Positions 48,423-60,590 of a stretch of DNA of 64,000 bases are shown here, piece after piece. Under the pieces are notes generated by a model. It was not told where the DNA came from. It saw nothing but the letters and a program-made list of their open reading frames with translations, and searched no databases. The stretch is taken from positions 372,001 to 436,000 of the forward strand of contig JAFCMP010000557.1 of the NCBI GenBank assembly GCA_017506865.1. The letters run 5' to 3'. Numbering within the stretch: position 1 is the first letter of the stretch; the number at the start of each line of letters is the position of its first letter. Position numbers and translations under genes: made by a program. The stretch is from Tribonema minus (Eukaryota > Sar > Xanthophyceae > Tribonematales > Tribonemataceae).

Positions 48423-50550
48423 ACTACATGTGCAAACCTCCTGTATGTGCACGCCATGATGTACATTGCATGATGTGGCTCACTTGCTGTCACAATGACA
48501 CCATGTACGCAAAGCGACGCTATCCCGGCAGCGTTCGGGAATGCATGTGCATGATATTACTGCAAAGATTTAGTAGAATGGCAAATGCGAAAATGAGTGA
48601 ATACGCACAATATGGTCATGCGCGCCTAGCAGCTGCGGAAGCTACGAGCGCTGCTTGCTTGAGTGCATGAACATGCACACACGCATCCTGTTGTAGTAAA
48701 GTATCCATGGCATTCATGATCGTGCAGTCCATGGTATTCAAGGATGCGGATGCAAAGTACGCAGTACTGTGGCAGGCCAGCAGCGCACTAAGTAGCGTAC
48801 AACTGTCTTGTGCGTAATTCGTCTTTGCAAATCCACTACGCTTCTTTGTCGGCGTCAAGCCGCCGAGACTATTTTATGTGTGCTGTTGTCAGCACCGTGT
48901 GCGATATGTATATGTCTGGAGTTGAGTGTGTGCAACAGACAAAACCCGGCCTCAATGTGCAGCCATCCCATCGGAGGCATGTACTCACTAACAGTGACCT
49001 TCGGTCGAGGTCGTTAAGGTCATTGGAGCACAAACGAGTATATGCGCAATCGTCGACACCACCTGGGCGCATGTAAACAACAATTCTGCCATGTGCACAG
49101 CGACGTGCTAAACTTCAAGGCCAAATGTTTGGCGTCACACTGATGTGTGATCGTCAGCAGAGTGGAATAAGTGAAGCCATCAGACCTCGTGCAAAGTGCA
49201 CTCAGAGATGGCCATCAAAGCATCTGTTATGCACGGACGCCTGTAGGACCATACTGTTGTCGCAGCGGGCATCAGCAGCACTAAGCTTTCACCGATGCCT
49301 ATCGTGTGCAGGAGCGGCGCTGGGCCGTCAGGCGACTATGTCGATACATCCCTCAGCAGACTGTGACGCAAGCACCAATCGCCTGCATGCCACATATCTG
49401 GTATGTTTGAAAGCCAAATTGAGGATTCAACCAATACATGGGCACCACAACGCCAAACGCACTGCTAGAATCCTGGCCTGCAGTTCGGAGTCTACGAGTC
49501 GGACGTCATGTATGCAGGACGCAAGGTGGCAGCAATATCTCCCCATCAGGAAAATCCGATTTGATGATCTTCTGCAGCAGACATCACAAGAAAAGAATGG
49601 CCTGCCTTTTGGACTAAATACATGCATGTAAATCATTTACAGGTCCCAAGGTCGCAGCCATTGTCGGCAACGTCCGACGGTGTTTCCGGAGTGTTGCGTC
49701 GTTACGCAGTCATCAGCTGCAAGGCGCGCAGTCTCTACATGATTACTTTTTGACTGCCAAAAAGTAGTACAATAGCCCTCCTGCGATCAAGGTATTTGCA
49801 ATCAAAACAGGGGCTATGTACTGAGAGTATCACTTGATTTCCTCAATACAGCAGACAAGACTGCACTCACGCACATCGTACTCCACTCCAGGCTGCAACT
49901 CTTGCTCCAAGTCTTGATATCCTCCGTCATCCGCGGACCGCTTTGACTGGTGCACCCCCATCCCTCGAGCTGTCAAGGATTGAAAAAAGAACATCAGATT
50001 TAAGTTGGTTCTCAACTTCAATTCCTCTGCTCATGGGACCTCCGTGCTCGAGAGAGAGAAGCGCAACAACACGCACGCAGGCGCACAGTGTCAAACAGGA
50101 GGTCCATCAACTTCACAAGGTCAGCATTGTGCTTTGCGACACGCTCGTTCGCGCACCAGCTACTGGTGCTTGGTGCTGTATACGGGTTGCTAGCACATTC
50201 AACTTTTCAAACGTGCTGACTCTGGTTACAAAGAGAGGGGTTATCGACATTGCAGGATCGGAGTGCATGCTTCGCGATATCGTGTGCGCAACAGCTGATA
50301 CTGGTGTCATGGTGGCTTGTCTACCGCAATGTAGGGCTGATTGACAGGACTTGACAGGAGCAGATGACGGAAGTGCAAATATGGTAGTCTTGACGGAAGT
50401 GCAACGATGGTAGTCTTGGACTTGACACAAAGCGTTCGGCTCTGTCAGGAACTGCTAATGTATGTGCTGAGCGCATCTGCTGCTTTCGTTAATGACAGTG
50501 TGCTGAGCATCTGTTGCTCTTGTTGCGAAGAAAACTTTGCTTCAGAAGGC
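48423..50550. other. Accessory spacer upstream of RDR
   Basis: No gene recognised apart from the candidate exon listed separately. A + strand open frame at 49125-49631 has no motif I can name. Confidence 0.5.
49871..49961 (-). CDS. Candidate first exon with N-myristoylation-type start
   Basis: ATG at 49961 opens MGVHQSKRSADDGGYQDLEQ and ends at a good donor (C|gtgagtgc) at 49871. MG-x3-S-K is a typical N-myristoylation start and the composition is hydrophilic and coding-like, but I could not find the next exon on the minus strand. It may be a gene fragment. Confidence 0.3.
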
Positions 50551-53500
50551 ATGGCACGCAAGCGGCGAGGCCGCCGCCGCGGACGCTGGTCTCAGCACCC
50601 CGACTGGCACGTGTACTACCGGCAGGCAAATGAAGAAGATGCCAAACAGGTGCCTGCCAGACACCTACTCCCACTGCTACTCAAAGTCAGGTTACAGCCT
50701 CTGTCTCCACCCAGATTTCACATGCAGTGGTGGACACGATGCCAGAGCACATTCATTCCCCCATGGATTCGGCGCATGATCATGTTCGAGCTATAAAGTA
50801 TTTGGCGGGAGGCACAACGCACCAACACATGCGCTTCTGCAAATTAGCCTGGCTAATGGCAATCTGTGAGTGAAGAGCGTTTCGTACTGCATCTCTCTGG
50901 AAGGTGGGGTAACTTTGCTCAAGCGGGAATGCTGCAAGCCAGTGAATGCGAACCCTCTGATGCCATGCATGCACATGTGGGGAGGGAAGCACGCAACGGA
51001 AACGCTGCGTTGCCAATCCACTGACTTTGCAATGGAGATCGGCTGCACAACTACATCTACTCCACACCTGTGTGTGTGCTGCAATAATTTGTGGGTGTAC
51101 TTTTTATTAATTCCCGCTCAGGGCGCGAAACAGCCCAGTGAATGGCATCTAATGTGAAGCTTGCTGTACGGAATCTACATGTTGTCTGACATTTTGAAAG
51201 TGTCTCAACGACAACCACTCAAACGCCGCCGCCGTGGTGTACCTGCGCAGGCTGAGATGGAGAGGGAGATCGAGGAGCAAGACGCACAGCACCAAGCCGA
51301 CCTGGCCGAACGCGGATCTCAGCTTGAATGCAGAGTCGCCTTTGTGGGCAACCTGCCATATAGTGCCACAGCGGCGCAACTGCAGGTGAATTTGCTGTCG
51401 AGATCAAGATGCTAGTAGGTAAGGGGCTCGCTGGTGGTGCGCGTCTGAACTGCAGTGCCATGCCGGTGGTGCAGCTGTGGTCAGCAACAAGGCACTGCAA
51501 ACATTCAGGGCTTGGCAATGAACTGAAGAGTTTGTTTTTGTGTAGGGCCTACAGCAATCAGCTGTTCCGCGTTTGTATGCAGCTCATGTTGGTTGACAGG
51601 TCAGATGCTGGCAGCTCAATGCATCACAGCATCCCTGCCTCTACATAAAACACCATCAGGACTTTAGCATTCAAGCCATGGCCCATGGCCAAAGCTTGTT
51701 TTGATTCAATGATCTTGTCGGTCGTTCCAGCTGTGGCTTCCGAGCCTAGGCTACCATTGCCAGTGTGCTGACCTGACATGTTTGTCGAAAAAGCCGGTCA
51801 TATGCGGCTCTTGCGAAGTGAGCATGCTCATGGTAGCAACGTTAGCATTCTATTGCAGACCTAGTCATGCAGGCTCTTGTATGCTATGAACAATGTCAGC
51901 CTGCAATTATATGCTAAAGTACTGGTGCTTGTGCACATTTTATTGATACTTGTGCACATTGATGGTTGTGCAGAGTCCACCCAGCGTGAATCTAGGTTAA
52001 AATTGGCTCAAGATGGCGTTGAGACTTGCTTAATGCCCTGATGCAATCTGCTCCATCTGACTTTGCTCTCAAGCGCATGACTTGTTGCACCTTGCGGTGC
52101 CTGATCATGATGCTACAGCTTTTCCTGGAGCAGCGGCTGCAGGCCAGCACCATACCTCGCATGAGCGGAGAGGTAAGCCGGGAGTAAAGAATTCAAATGC
52201 ACAGGCATATGCACAATCGCTGTGAGTAACTTTCAAATCACTGAGCCGATACTGCCTGCAGACCTCAAGCTGGGGAAAAAGATGTGGTGTTGTCGCTAAC
52301 ACACAAAAGAGGCTCATGAGACTTGCCGTTGTCGACTGCAGGGGGGTAGTAGAATTCTTAAGCTGCAAGTAAAGCAACTCGTAGATAGAACCCCAGAGAT
52401 GTATTTCCCCACCCCTGCAGCATGCACTGAGAACTGCACCTCATCACAGTGCAAATAGCTGGCATTGTCATCAGTATCGCATTGCAAAGGCTTTTATGAA
52501 TGTACGCTCATCATGATATCAGCACAGGTTTGGGGTACATGGCGTGTCGAACTTGCACCAGCTACTGTAGTTACTGGTCTGCTGCACAAGCCAGCAATGC
52601 CGACTTGCGAGCATCAACAATGCATGTACAAGGAGTATCGACAAACATCCTCGCCTGAATCATTGCTATTTTGCCAATCACATTCATGCTTGGCAGATGG
52701 TCATCCCGTAGCAGCCATGAGGGTTGTGCAACATTGAGTGTAGCTCGAATGCGTTTCATGAGTGTGGGCGTGACACGGCGTGTGGACCGCCTGCTACAGA
52801 CTGTGCATCAACATGCCACCTGCCAAGCATAAATGTCCCCCGGCTGTGCCTGACGTGGGCGCCGCTGCCAAGGTCATCTCTCATATGGCCTTGGTCATGC
52901 AACGCGGGCTTGCTGCTGTTGCCAATATGTGCTCCCTGCGCTGCACCGTGTCACGATAGGCCCTGGTGGTGCACGTGGACCTGAAGATGTCAAAGGGGTT
53001 TGCCTTTGTCGGATTTGCCAGCACAGAGTGCAAGGAGTATCTGAAGCTGGCCGCAGCGCGCATTCCGGGCCTTCTCTTCTTGGGCCGACGGATGAGAGTG
53101 AACGACTCGAAGGGAAGGCCCCATTCAAAAATGGCCCGAGCGTTGCTTGCGCGCTCTTTCCAAGGCGTTGAGGCGCCTGATGAAAAAGTGGCCTGCTCAG
53201 GGCTGCAGCTGTGTACGCATTGGCCGCATCAGGTATGTCCAAATTGCTGTCAGTGTTGGCTTGTGATGCTGTGTGCCTGGTTCAGTATGTAGGTACAACA
53301 ATGCATTAGCGCAAGATCAGTTTGATGCAGTATGGGGAGGTCCGAGCGGAAAGTCGAGAGGGTGCACAAGCAAGCGCAATTGGCATGAGCATGTGTGACA
53401 CCAATGCCGCATCACCATATGCTTCTGCAGCGTGCGTGCAGTGCTTTTACCGCTCGTGCTGACGTTCATATCGGAAGGATCCGATGCCCAGCTATGAGCT

Positions 53501-56500
53501 GTGCTTCACCCATCTCCTGGCCAGTGCGCATGGCAACGTGATGATCACTCTATGACATGCTCAACCAACCTCAACGAGTGGATACGCAGCAGGCACTGTA
53601 GCGCTGTTGCAGGCATCAAAAGGCGCTGTTCCACTCGTCATGCGGTGATCCCGTTCTCAGTACCAATGCGGTACGCCAATGAGTGTGTCTTCTGCAATGG
53701 CCGCCGTGTGTGTACACAGATGACGGCGCTGCTGCAACTCCGTGAAGCGGACAATGTGTGCATCTACATTGATGGCATCACCCGCACCTTGAATGTGGAG
53801 TTTAGTCCACTTGCGTCACGATACTGCACGACGCTGGCAAGCCTAGGTCAGTCCTGCACATGACTTGACACGAAACTGCAACTTAATGATCGTGCGCTAC
53901 ATAATGTCATATGACAACCGAACGGTCAACGGCTGGGCCTTAAAGGCACCATATACTGGTGTTGCAGGCGCTGTGTGCAATGCAAGCATTTGTTGAGCTG
54001 CTCATTCGGATGCTACTGCTCTGCCTTGTGTGCAGCCGTGTCATTTGTGCGCAAGTCTAGACAGCTGAATGCTCTGAAATACATGACGTCCTGTACAGCA
54101 GCTGCCAGTGCTGCAGTGCTCCTCCAAAGAGCAGTGTGATTCAAGGAACATGGCTTTACACAGATCATAAATGTTGTAACTTTTCTCATGCCCCCTCACA
54201 GAGCATATAGAAACAGCGCACAACTGTATGCCAGAGAGCGGAAGCTAGCTGGAGCACAATGGCATTGTGCTAGGTTGCCCATGCTCATGCACGCATTGCT
54301 CAGCAGATGCACGTGTATTGTCTGAGTCGCAACCATATATGCCATGGTATGCCCCGCGACACTGCCATCAACTTGTACGGATGTCGCTCTGCAGGCCTGG
54401 CTTAGGGAATTATCTATTGCAAGACTCAATCGGCACAGCCAGCCAGCCTGAAAAAATAAGCCTACGACAAAATCACATTATGTAAGCATGGCGCCGGCGG
54501 TGATCCCTTGGCTTTCGCGCACGCGCATGCAGGCTACAGCTTGGACGGTCTCATCGATGATTTCTTTGACTCGGAGACCGAGACGAAGTACAAGGCGCAG
54601 CTGCGGTTTTCCGATATCATGAGCCGCAGGGGCGTCGAGCTCAAGAAAGGGCCTGATGACAGCATGGCGCTGGTGCTGACGCTGCGGAGGCCACCGCACC
54701 TGTACCAGATGAAGTGAGCGGCTGCGGAGGTCATGCGATGTGTGTGCAACTTTGCAACGTGTGCAACTGTGCAATGTCACCTGTTCAAGGCATGCCACGC
54801 TCTTGGTTGAGCCTCACAAGGTCAAGCTTGAGCTTGTCAACAAAGGACACGGCAAACCTCACAGCAATGCCATGTGGGAGTGTCAATCGCAGTCTTTACG
54901 TGTATAAGCGTATATGAACAGGCCAAAGGTATGAAAGCTTGAGTAAAGGCATTGTACTATGTAGTACTTCGAAGTAGTACTTCTGTGTATGCCAACGAAG
55001 CCATGGTGATGTCACGTACTTCAAGTATGTCATGCCTGACTATGCTTGAACGCCATCTGGCCCTCGTTTGCTATGAGAGAGGACCCAGAATCATGCCCAC
55101 GTACGTGCCCGCATATGCGATGTGCGTGTGCATGGGTGTACGCGATGGGATGCACGTCTGCAGTTACGTCATTGGATTTCTTGATTGGGCTGAGGGGCAA
55201 CAGAACCCATTTCACCATGATGAATCCACATGATTCTTGCCCGTGACAAATGCGCGCGATTTGATACGACGCTTTGTAGTATGTATATACATAGATGTAC
55301 TCTGCAATACTTCAACAAGCCAGTGACTCTGCGCACGCTCCGGCGCTGCTGCAGGCCACCAAACGCTTTGCAGAAAATGGGCTTGGAGCCTTATGATGAG
55401 CGCGACGACCGCACCTGGACGAGAACTTCTGAGCAGCATGGCGCACAGGTAGGAGTCCCCCAATGATCATCTCAGTGTCGAGAGTCCATAGTGCACGCGC
55501 CGCAAGCGCGGATTCCGTATACTGAGCTGTGCCTGAAGGCCAAACCCTCCTGATGTCTTCAAGTAACACGCGGTCGCATGGTGTTACGCCACTCTGCACT
55601 GCACGAGATGTATTCAGTCGTGTCGTATCTGGTGGGTCGCCCCATATGTATGTACTTTTAGAAAATTCTCGCTCAGGGCGCGAAATAGCCTAGATGATGT
55701 ATCTAGTTCCAACAGTTGCACCATATCTCAGCACCTTATTAGGTTGTGTCACCACGCTCGAAGCATAGTGACACTTCAGAACTGGCGTTTTGCACCTGCC
55801 ACCAGGCGGGGGCCATGCGGCACGCTCACTACTTGCTGCTTATGTTATCATGTTTGTGTACATCTGCTGTGTACTTGACTGGTTTTAAAAAAGAGGTCGT
55901 GAACCCGACAGTTGTGCTTGTGACGAGGCCGCCTGACTTTGTGGACAGTGTGTATTTGCAGTTGAGCTTCATTGTGCTCAGTGTCCACTGCTGACGAACA
56001 TGCAGCATGCATATGGCGATGGCACAGAACGGCCAGCACCCGAGCAGGCAGTGCTCAGCTGGTGATGCCAGTTTCAATTGCGCACAGGCACCATAGTATC
56101 ACACAGGCAGTGTCTGCACAAGTAGCGCATGCTTCTGTCTTAAGTGGGGTTTTTTCTTGTCCGTGAGGCTACTTGCATTTACATAGTGCACTAGCTGCGT
56201 ACATTTTATTACTTCTCGCTCAGGGCGCAAAAAAGCCCTGATGCATAGTGGATGTCCAGCTTGCAACCAGAATCGACATGTGTCTTTGTGAACACCTTGA
56301 AAGTGCCTCAATGCGCATGTACTTATTTATTCAGCCTGCAGATGGTACATGTAGGCGATTTACACACAGCAGTGGCATTGCTCTGAGAGCCCACGGCTCA
56401 TGCTTGAACTGCAAATGTTCAGCTTCAAGCGCTGCTCACACCGTTTCTTCTCTCCTGGTCAGGAAGCATTTGGGCGGTGTCTCGTGTGGCACCTACCAGT

Positions 56501-58522
56501 GCGTGATGGTCACTCAGCAGCGCTCACCAGACTCGTGCAGCTCGCGCACGCGGCGCGCCTGTGCCGGACGCGCGAGGTGTACCTGAACACCATGGACAAG
56601 CTCGACCCCGTTTTTGCTGCGCCAGTGCTCGCGGAGTCTCCCTTTGGCGCCTGCGCGCCAGCCGCCCTACAGGCGCGTAAGCGTGCCGAGCACTCGCAAA
56701 CAGTACTTCAAGTTGCTGAGTTCCGGTACCGTAGCAGCGGTACTAACCCAAGAGCGTTGCCGAGATGTAACAAAGACAGTTCTGGGAGGCGAAAGCACTT
56801 CAGAGGAGGTGCAGCTAGCCTGTTCCGGAATGGGTGCAAATCTCCTGCCTCGCTGTCGCTATGGTGCCGGCATGCTGATTGCATCTCCACTGGCGCGTCT
56901 GCCGAGCACTGGTGCGTCTGCCAGGCGTCGCTGAGCGCTGCTGCTCGCTGACTAGCACACACTGCGCTGCGCAGCAATGGCGTGTGTAGATGCACTTCAA
57001 GACTCGCCATCAGATGGGTACTACTATTAGCTGACTGTGAACGAGACATTGGAGGCACTACCAATGCCGACGACGTACCGCCGCATTGCCTATGGTGATA
57101 TCAACGCTAGCACACCTGTAGCGCCGGTGGTCAATGCTTGGTAAACAGCACCGCCAGTGAGACGATTGTGTTGCGCATGCATGCAGCGCACAGGGCGCGG
57201 CTTGTCACAGCGTTCACATTACAGCGCGCGCTGAGGGCACTGCATGCGCGGCCGCTGGCTTGCCCGCAGCGAGCAACGCTCAGCAAGGCCATGCGCACCA
57301 AGCTCATGCCTATGTACTGCAGAACCGCTGCAACATCAACACCAGAACTCATCCATTGTTATGGCCACCAGTCTCACCTGCAGTGCGTGTGCACCAGTGA
57401 GCAGCAACGCCAACACTAGAGCCCCCCCATAATCATAATTATCATGGCCACCTGTCTCACCTGCGTATGCACCAATGACCAGCCCATGCGTCCAACAGAG
57501 CGTCTGCTGCTTGTCGCATGCAGCTGAGCGCGCGCGCGGCGAGGCTGCCGTTCGCGCTCCAGTACGCACTGTGCTGCGCCGTGTTGGCGTACAAGATGGA
57601 CGTCCTGGCCGTCGGCACCGCGCTGAGCGCTGCCCTGGAGGAGGCGCCCGAGGCAGACGCCGTGCTGGCGCTGCTCGACATGGCCAACCACGCCCGGCAG
57701 CGCTTTCAAGGTACGCATGTATTGACTGTTCACAATGCTGCAGGCACTCAGTCTGCTGCTCTTTCAAGGTCGGTGCCGGCTGGTCACAGTGCTGCAGGGC
57801 ACTCGGTCTGCTGAAAGTGCTGAAGATTTTGTTCGATCGTGGCCTGAAAGCATTTGGAGGTGACATGCTGTCAAACTTGCATGCAGATGCAACCCACAGG
57901 CGCAACTGCGCGTGTCCTGGTCACCTCGGTCATTGTTTTTGGAGGGTGGTGTGTCGCATATGTGTAGTGAAGCCGTACAATCGACCGCAGTCAGAGCCAC
58001 ACCTTGCCTGCAGAATGAGGTCGCCATGGCTGGAACACCTTGCACGCTTGCATACGGTCTGCGAACCGCCGTGCTCTGGTGCACCGGCTGTGCCACCAGT
58101 GGGGCTTAGCGACGGCATCGCACATGATCACGGTGCAGGCATATCGCTGCGGCTGTGCCTGCTGGAGTAATCAAAGACGCCTCGGCATTCTGCCGCGCAC
58201 CACATGTAACTGCCGCTGCAGACCCGCTCGCCTTCGTCGCCGCCGCGCTGGCGCGCACCTACGCCGCGCCGCCCTCCGCGACGAACGACTCCGACTCCGA
58301 CTCGGACGGCGACAGCGCCGCCGCCGCAGCAGCAGCAGCGCTCAACCTGGACCCCGACGACCCGCTCTTTGGCGTCGACCGGCCGCAGTCGCTCATCATG
58401 GTGCCGCGCGCGTTTGTCACGCCGCTGCGCGTCATCGTGCTGCCGCCGGAGCAGGAGGGCCTCAACCGCGTGCTGCGGCACTACCGCGAGTTCGGGCACC
58501 GCTTCCTGAGGGTCGCGTTCAG
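50551..58522 (+). CDS. Eukaryotic RNA-dependent RNA polymerase (RDR), 5' part
   Basis: Exons 50551-50649, 51251-51385, 52119-52172, 52960-53232, about 53661-53846, 54533-54713, 55355-55448, 56463-56576, 57524-57710 and 58222-58522; all phases agree except the 53232/53661 step, where an exon or another start is missing. A basic N-terminus (MARKRRGRRRGRW) precedes an RRM with RNP2 VAFVGNLP and RNP1 KGFAFVGF, as in plant-type RDRs. RDR-like blocks follow: FSDIMSRRGVEL, ALVLTLRRPPHLYQ, DRTWTRTSEQHG, GRCLVWHLPV, ARLPFALQYAL and VPRAFVTPLRVIVLPPE...LNRVLRHYREFGHRFLRVAFR, the last being the entry to the polymerase core. The catalytic DxDGD region is not in the window. RDRs make dsRNA in RNA silencing. 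Several introns carry antisense retrotransposon 3' ends. Confidence 0.82.
51102..51235 (-). mobile_element. Short retrotransposon 3' end in RDR intron 1
   Basis: Minus-strand copy of the last ~130 bp of the 46499-48372 element (tttttattaattcccgctcagggcg ... cgacaaccactcaaacgccgcc). Its truncated 5' end lies only ~15 nt before the RDR exon 2 acceptor (gtacctgcgcag, exon from 51251), so the polypyrimidine/branch region is built from the insertion. Confidence 0.85.
55656..55705 (-). mobile_element. Very short retrotransposon 3' end in RDR intron
   Basis: About 50 bp: tacttttagaaaattctcgctcagggcgcgaaatagcc, matching the element terminus in antisense. Confidence 0.7.
56200..56312 (-). mobile_element. 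Retrotransposon 3' end in RDR intron
   Basis: tttattacttctcgctcagggcg ... cttgaaagtgcctcaatgcg matches the terminal ~110 bp of the element in antisense, ~150 bp before the exon at 56463. Confidence 0.78.
57335..57480. repeat. Tandem pair before RDR exon 9
   Basis: tatggccaccagtctcacctgcagtgcgtgtgcaccagtgagcag (57360) and catggccacctgtctcacctgcgtatgcaccaatgaccag (57443) are two copies with ~83-bp period just upstream of the exon at 57524. A weaker donor-side pair, ctttcaaggtacgc / ctttcaaggtcggt, follows that exon at 57703 and 57763. Confidence 0.75.
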
Positions 58523-59035
58523 GTAGAGCGCGGCTGGGGGCTGAACGGCGCTGGCATGCGCGGTGCCTCGTCGTGACTCATTCTGGCCTGTCACCCAACT
58601 ATTCTTTTTCTCAAAGTATTATAGAGGGCCCCGACCGCGTGCTGCGGCACTACCGCGCGTTCGGGCACCGCTTCCTGTGGGTCGTGTTCAGGTACCGTGC
58701 GGCTTGGCTCTGTAAGGGCGTGTGCAGTGATCCGTGGCGACTCATTCTGGCCTGTCCCCCAACTATTCTTTTTCTCAAAGTATTATAGAGGGCCCCAATC
58801 GCGTGCTGCGGCACTACCGCGCGTTCGGGCACCGCTTCCTGAGGGTCGCGTTCAGGTACCGTGCGGCTTGGCTCTGTACGGGCGTGTGCAGTGATCCGTG
58901 GCGACTCATTCTGGCCTGTCACCCAACTTTTCTTTTTCTCAAAATACTATAGAGGGCCCCAACCGCGTGCTGCGGCGCTACCGGGGGGGGGGTTCGGGCA
59001 CCGATTCCTGCGCGTCGCGTTCAGGTATAGCGCGC
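58455..59035 (+). repeat. Donor-side exon-edge ladder in RDR, 4 copies, ~166 bp period
   Basis: The exon end encoding NRVLRHYREFGHRFLRVAF (boundary 58522) recurs with boundaries at 58691, 58855 and 59024. Copies 2-4 are each preceded by ttctttttctcaaa.ta.tatag, a good 3' splice site, so they look like cassette mini-exons (67 nt for copy 2, which would shift the frame). The real exon has donor gtagag, copies 2 and 3 gtaccg and copy 4 gtatag, so splice choice is open. Confidence 0.95.
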
Positions 59036-59124
59036 GGCTTGGCCTGAGCGGTACTGGCTGAACTGGTAGGTATATACCTACCAGTTCATGCTACCATGCC
59101 ATGTCTCCAGCTCATACTTGGCAG

Positions 59125-59240
59125 TCGTACTTGTGGGTCATATTTGGGGGCCATACTTAGGGGGTCATACTTGGGGGTCATACTTAGGGGGTCGTACTTG
59201 GGGGTAAATCTCAGGGGTCATACTTAGGGGCTATACCCGC
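59125..59240 (+). repeat. ~18-bp tandem repeat
   Basis: gtcatacttgggg / gtcatacttaggggg / gtcgtacttgggg variants, about six units, after the last RDR exon copy. Confidence 0.85.
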
Positions 59241-60590
59241 GGGCGGTGTCACACTGATCATGTGAGGGATTGTATGTTCAAGTTGAATGACTATTTTGGC
59301 TCTCTTTCTGGTATGCAGTCCATAATTAGGAAACAGGGGTGGTCTCATTTACTTGCGAGACGCCACGTTTGCCGGCAAACCATCCGCCGTTTGCCGTCGC
59401 CCGTCGGTTTGCCAGCGACTTGCCAGAATGTTCTGCGGCAAGCGTGCGGCGATCGTAGTGAAAGCCACTTGAGCCTGTGAACGCTGGCTGACTTCCGAGG
59501 TCTCGCCATTTGCATTTGCCGGCTGATGGGGATGAGAAATTGCCAGATCATTGCTAAAAAAAGGTTAACGGATGTTGAGCACCTGACAGCTGTGACTTGA
59601 GCTGAACTGTACACAAAGCAAGAGTGCGCCTGGGCTGGAGCGGTGCAGTGACGCTGGCGCATGTGGCCTTGGGCTTCTTAAAAGTTTAAAAGTTAAAAGT
59701 GCTGCATGCAGTCCGCCAATCGCTGGACTCCACAGCTTAAGTTCTCCAACGGCCGGTCGATTGCCACCCCCTAGGGTACTGCTGCTGCAGCTTGCAGCAG
59801 CACAACGAGCAGAAATGGCGCACTTATTAATCTCAGAGGCTACTAAGTGGGCACCTTCAAGCTAAGGCCAGGGACGCTGGCGTGCAGATCATTTGTGTTT
59901 CAGATGCAGCACTTGTGTTTTGCACCAGCTGTTGAGAGGACAACTACAACAAGCCTTGGGGTGTTGAACAAAGTCCAGAAGCAGTGAAACAAAGCAGCAT
60001 GCTGCAACTTAAACAAAACACAGTTGACATGATGGGTTTGAGCCAGACCAACTTGTGTGGTACTGGTGAGTGAAGCATCACAGACCTGAAAGCGTCACAG
60101 GGTCGACACTAGGAGATTTACAGCATTGTGGTCCATCCCGTGGTCTGTCACATTCTGGTATGTGATCCATTCTAGTGCAGTTCATTCCTGCATCTGTACC
60201 TATTCTGCGCTACTGTGCGCTGGCACCAGAACAGACCGAAACTACACACAGAACTCTAGAGGACAAGAGTCACAGCACCGTAATCGGCGAGTTCTGGTGC
60301 TACTAAACAGCCTGGTGTCACTGGCCACTGCCAGAGTGCTATGGCAGTCATTGCTTCATGGTGTTTGCATTCCCGTGGCAGTCATTGGTTTCTGATGAAT
60401 GAAGGAAAGGGTTTGGCTGTGAACGGCTTAGCTGTGGCATTCACTGCAGTGGCATGGCAGGCAAATCCGTTATATGGTATATCCTTATCTAATAGCATAC
60501 TTGAAGCACCAACAAAGTGGAGGTGATGGCCACTGCAGCCTCCATTGTCAAACCGCCTTTTGAGTTGAGATTAACCATTGTCCTTCTTCC
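59240..60590. other. Non-coding stretch after the last visible RDR exon
   Basis: No coding exon, RNA gene or element recognised. It may be RDR intron. Confidence 0.5.
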
